Shown here in pieces: positions 4,617 through 6,266 of a stretch of DNA of 6,266 nucleotides (position 1 is its first letter; each line of letters starts with the position of its first letter). This DNA comes from XYD12-FULL-36-8 sp041739035. GTDB taxonomy: Bacteria > Bacteroidota > Ignavibacteria > Ignavibacteriales > Ignavibacteriaceae. Location of the stretch: contig JBGSOQ010000446.1 of the NCBI GenBank assembly GCA_041739035.1, positions 1 to 6,266 of the forward strand. The letters run 5' to 3'. The notes under the pieces are model-generated. The model worked only from the letters and a program-made list of their open reading frames with translations. It was not told where the DNA came from and did no database searches. Made by a program: the position numbers and the translations under genes.

Positions 4617-6266
4617 ATGAATAACATCCGTAATTTTTGCATAATTGCTCACATTGATCACGGTAAATCAACTATTGCAGACTGCCTTCTTGAAAGAACC
4701 GGGGCTGTAAGTGCACGAGAGGCAAAGTCCCAGGTATTAGATGACCTGGAACTTGAGAGAGAACGCGGGATAACCATAAAATCCCATGCAATTCAAATGC
4801 ATTATCAAGCTAAGGATAAAAACCCATATACCTTAAACTTAATTGACACACCGGGACATGTTGACTTTACTTATGAAGTTTCCCGTTCATTAGCAGCTTG
4901 CGAGGGTGCTTTGCTGATCGTTGATGCGGCACAAGGTGTTGAGGCACAAACAATCAGTAACCTTTTTCTGGCAATCGATGCAGGCCTGGAAATAATTCCT
5001 ATTCTCAATAAAATAGATCTTCCGAGTGCAGAAGTTGATAGAGTTAAAGGACAGATAATTGATCTGATAGGCTGTGAAGATAAAGACATTTTGCTGGCAA
5101 GTGCAAAAGCTAAGATCGGCATTGAAGAAATACTTGAAGCAGTAGTTCAAAAAATACCGCCGCCAAAAGGTGATCCCAATGCGCCGCTTCAGGCATTGAT
5201 ATTCGATTCCATTTTTGATTCCTATCGCGGAGCAATTGCTTACATCCGCGTTTTTAACGGTACACTTAAGGTAAAGGATAAAATAAAATTCTTCGTAATA
5301 CATGGGGAGTTTGAGGCTGAAGAAGTAGGCGTGCTGGGTTTGAGCAAAATTAAAACTAATGAGCTTCTCGCCGGCAATGTTGGATATTTAATTGCAGGCA
5401 GCAAAGATGTTCACGATACAAAAGTCGGTGATACTGTTACACATGTAAAAAATGGTGCAAGTGATCCGTTACCTGGTTACAAAATTGTAAAACCAATGGT
5501 TTACAGCGGACTTTATCCCACTGATTCCGATGAATTTGAAAATCTACGCGATGCACTTGAAAAATTCCGATTGAACGATTCTGCCTTAGCTTATCAGCCG
5601 GAAACTTCTGCTGCACTGGGATTCGGTTTTAGATGCGGATTTCTTGGTATGCTTCACATGGAAATTGTGCAAGAGAGATTGCTGAGGGAATATGGGCAGT
5701 CAATCATCACTACGCTTCCCAATGTTGAATATAATGTTTATAAGAAAAATGGAGAAAAGTTAGTTGTAGATAATCCTGCTGAAATGCCCGCTGTTGGAGA
5801 TATTGATCGTGTAGAAGAGCCATATGTTAAATGCCAAATCGTTTGTCCCAGCGAGTATGTTGGTAACATTATGAAACTTGCGATGGATAAACGGGGCATT
5901 TACAAAAACACAACTTACATAGATCCAACCCGGGCCGATCTTCAATATGAATTTCCGCTTGCCGAAATCATTTTTGATTTTTATGATAAGCTCAAATCGA
6001 TGTCACGAGGATATGCTTCACTCGATTATGAATATACCGATTACAAAGAATCAGATTTAGCAAAGCTTGATATACTTCTGAATAGTGAGCCTGTTGACGC
6101 TCTTTCGATGATAGTTCATAGAGATAAAGCTTATGATTGGGGAAGAAAAGTTTGTTCAAAATTGAAAGACTTAATTCCGCGGCAAATGTTTGAGATAAAT
6201 ATACAAGCTGCCATTGGTTCAAAGGTGATTTCTAAATCAGTGGTCAAAGCGCTTAGAAAAAATGTA
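4617..6266 (+). CDS. lepA: Elongation factor 4 / LepA GTPase (3' end missing)
   Basis: The frame is open for 550 codons to the window edge. LepA is about 600 residues, so only the conserved C-terminal tail (about 50 residues after LRKNV) is missing. LepA is a ribosome-binding translational GTPase, proposed to back-translocate stalled ribosomes or to help 30S assembly and initiation. GTPase motifs are G1 AHIDHGKST (11-19), G2 RGIT (50-53), G3 DTPGH (77-81, with catalytic H81), G4 NKID (131-134) and G5 SAK (162-164). Domain II follows from about 185 (FDSYRGAIAYIRVF). The LepA-type domain III holds GFRCGFLGMLHMEIVQERL, the EF-G-like domain V starts near EPYVK (401), and the LepA-specific C-terminal domain contains LIPRQMFEINIQAAIGSK. 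ATG 4617 lies right before the first strand NIRNFCIIAHIDHGKS, as in homologues, with a weak GAGA upstream. I see no frameshift. Confidence 0.97.
   Translation, partial: MNNIRNFCIIAHIDHGKSTIADCLLERTGAVSAREAKSQVLDDLELERERGITIKSHAIQMHYQAKDKNPYTLNLIDTPGHVDFTYEVSRSLAACEGALLIVDAAQGVEAQTISNLFLAIDAGLEIIPILNKIDLPSAEVDRVKGQIIDLIGCEDKDILLASAKAKIGIEEILEAVVQKIPPPKGDPNAPLQALIFDSIFDSYRGAIAYIRVFNGTLKVKDKIKFFVIHGEFEAEEVGVLGLSKIKTNELLAGNVGYLIAGSKDVHDTKVGDTVTHVKNGASDPLPGYKIVKPMVYSGLYPTDSDEFENLRDALEKFRLNDSALAYQPETSAALGFGFRCGFLGMLHMEIVQERLLREYGQSIITTLPNVEYNVYKKNGEKLVVDNPAEMPAVGDIDRVEEPYVKCQIVCPSEYVGNIMKLAMDKRGIYKNTTYIDPTRADLQYEFPLAEIIFDFYDKLKSMSRGYASLDYEYTDYKESDLAKLDILLNSEPVDALSMIVHRDKAYDWGRKVCSKLKDLIPRQMFEINIQAAIGSKVISKSVVKALRKNV

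Noticed and set aside
4890..5303. Open frames on the - strand opposite lepA, including a 137-residue one here and others at 4871-5122, 5760-5945 and 5992-6222
   Set aside because: They lie fully antisense to a strongly conserved gene, resemble no family I know, and have odd low-complexity composition.

Overview
The window is 6266 bases of AT-rich bacterial chromosome, densely coding, with every supported gene on the + strand. The protein families suggest the Bacteroidota/Ignavibacteriota (FCB) group, with an Ignavibacteria- or Chlorobi-like organism as my best guess. The clues are a folK gene followed directly by a deoxynucleoside kinase of the type common in that group, weak Shine-Dalgarno signals, a TATATTTG box before lepA, and an intergenic run of degenerate CGCAGAG-like units. 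This placement is inference from memory and was not searched.

Layout. Positions 1-549 hold the 3' part of pgeF (laccase-domain peptidoglycan editing / purine nucleoside phosphorylase family). It overlaps by 4 nt a DMT/EamA permease gene (546-1463). After 33 nt come folB (1497-1871) and, 10 nt later, folK (1882-2397), two successive-class enzymes of folate synthesis. A deoxynucleoside kinase gene (2414-3073) follows and starts with TTG. Its stop overlaps the start of a gene for a small membrane-anchored, highly charged protein (3070-3279). After 19 nt comes a family 9 glycosyltransferase (heptosyltransferase-like, 3299-4390). All gaps from pgeF to this point are 33 nt or less or are overlaps, so these seven genes probably form one transcription unit whose start lies upstream of the window.

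The only real intergenic gap (4391-4616, 226 nt) separates this unit from lepA. It contains an imperfect inverted repeat built from degenerate 8-nt units, then AT-rich sequence with nothing I can name, then promoter-like boxes close to lepA. lepA (elongation factor 4) runs from 4617 off the right edge and lacks only about its last 50 residues.

How the genes relate: folB and folK make the pterin precursor of folate, which supports purine and thymidylate synthesis. The deoxynucleoside kinase salvages deoxynucleosides, and PgeF-family proteins can act on purine nucleosides, so a loose nucleotide theme runs through the cluster. pgeF and the glycosyltransferase relate to the cell envelope. This reads as an ordinary housekeeping region. 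I see no CRISPR array, transposase, phage gene, tRNA or rRNA, and no convincing undescribed system. The most unusual items are the intergenic repeat and the hexamer repeat that contains the stop codon of the small membrane protein gene.
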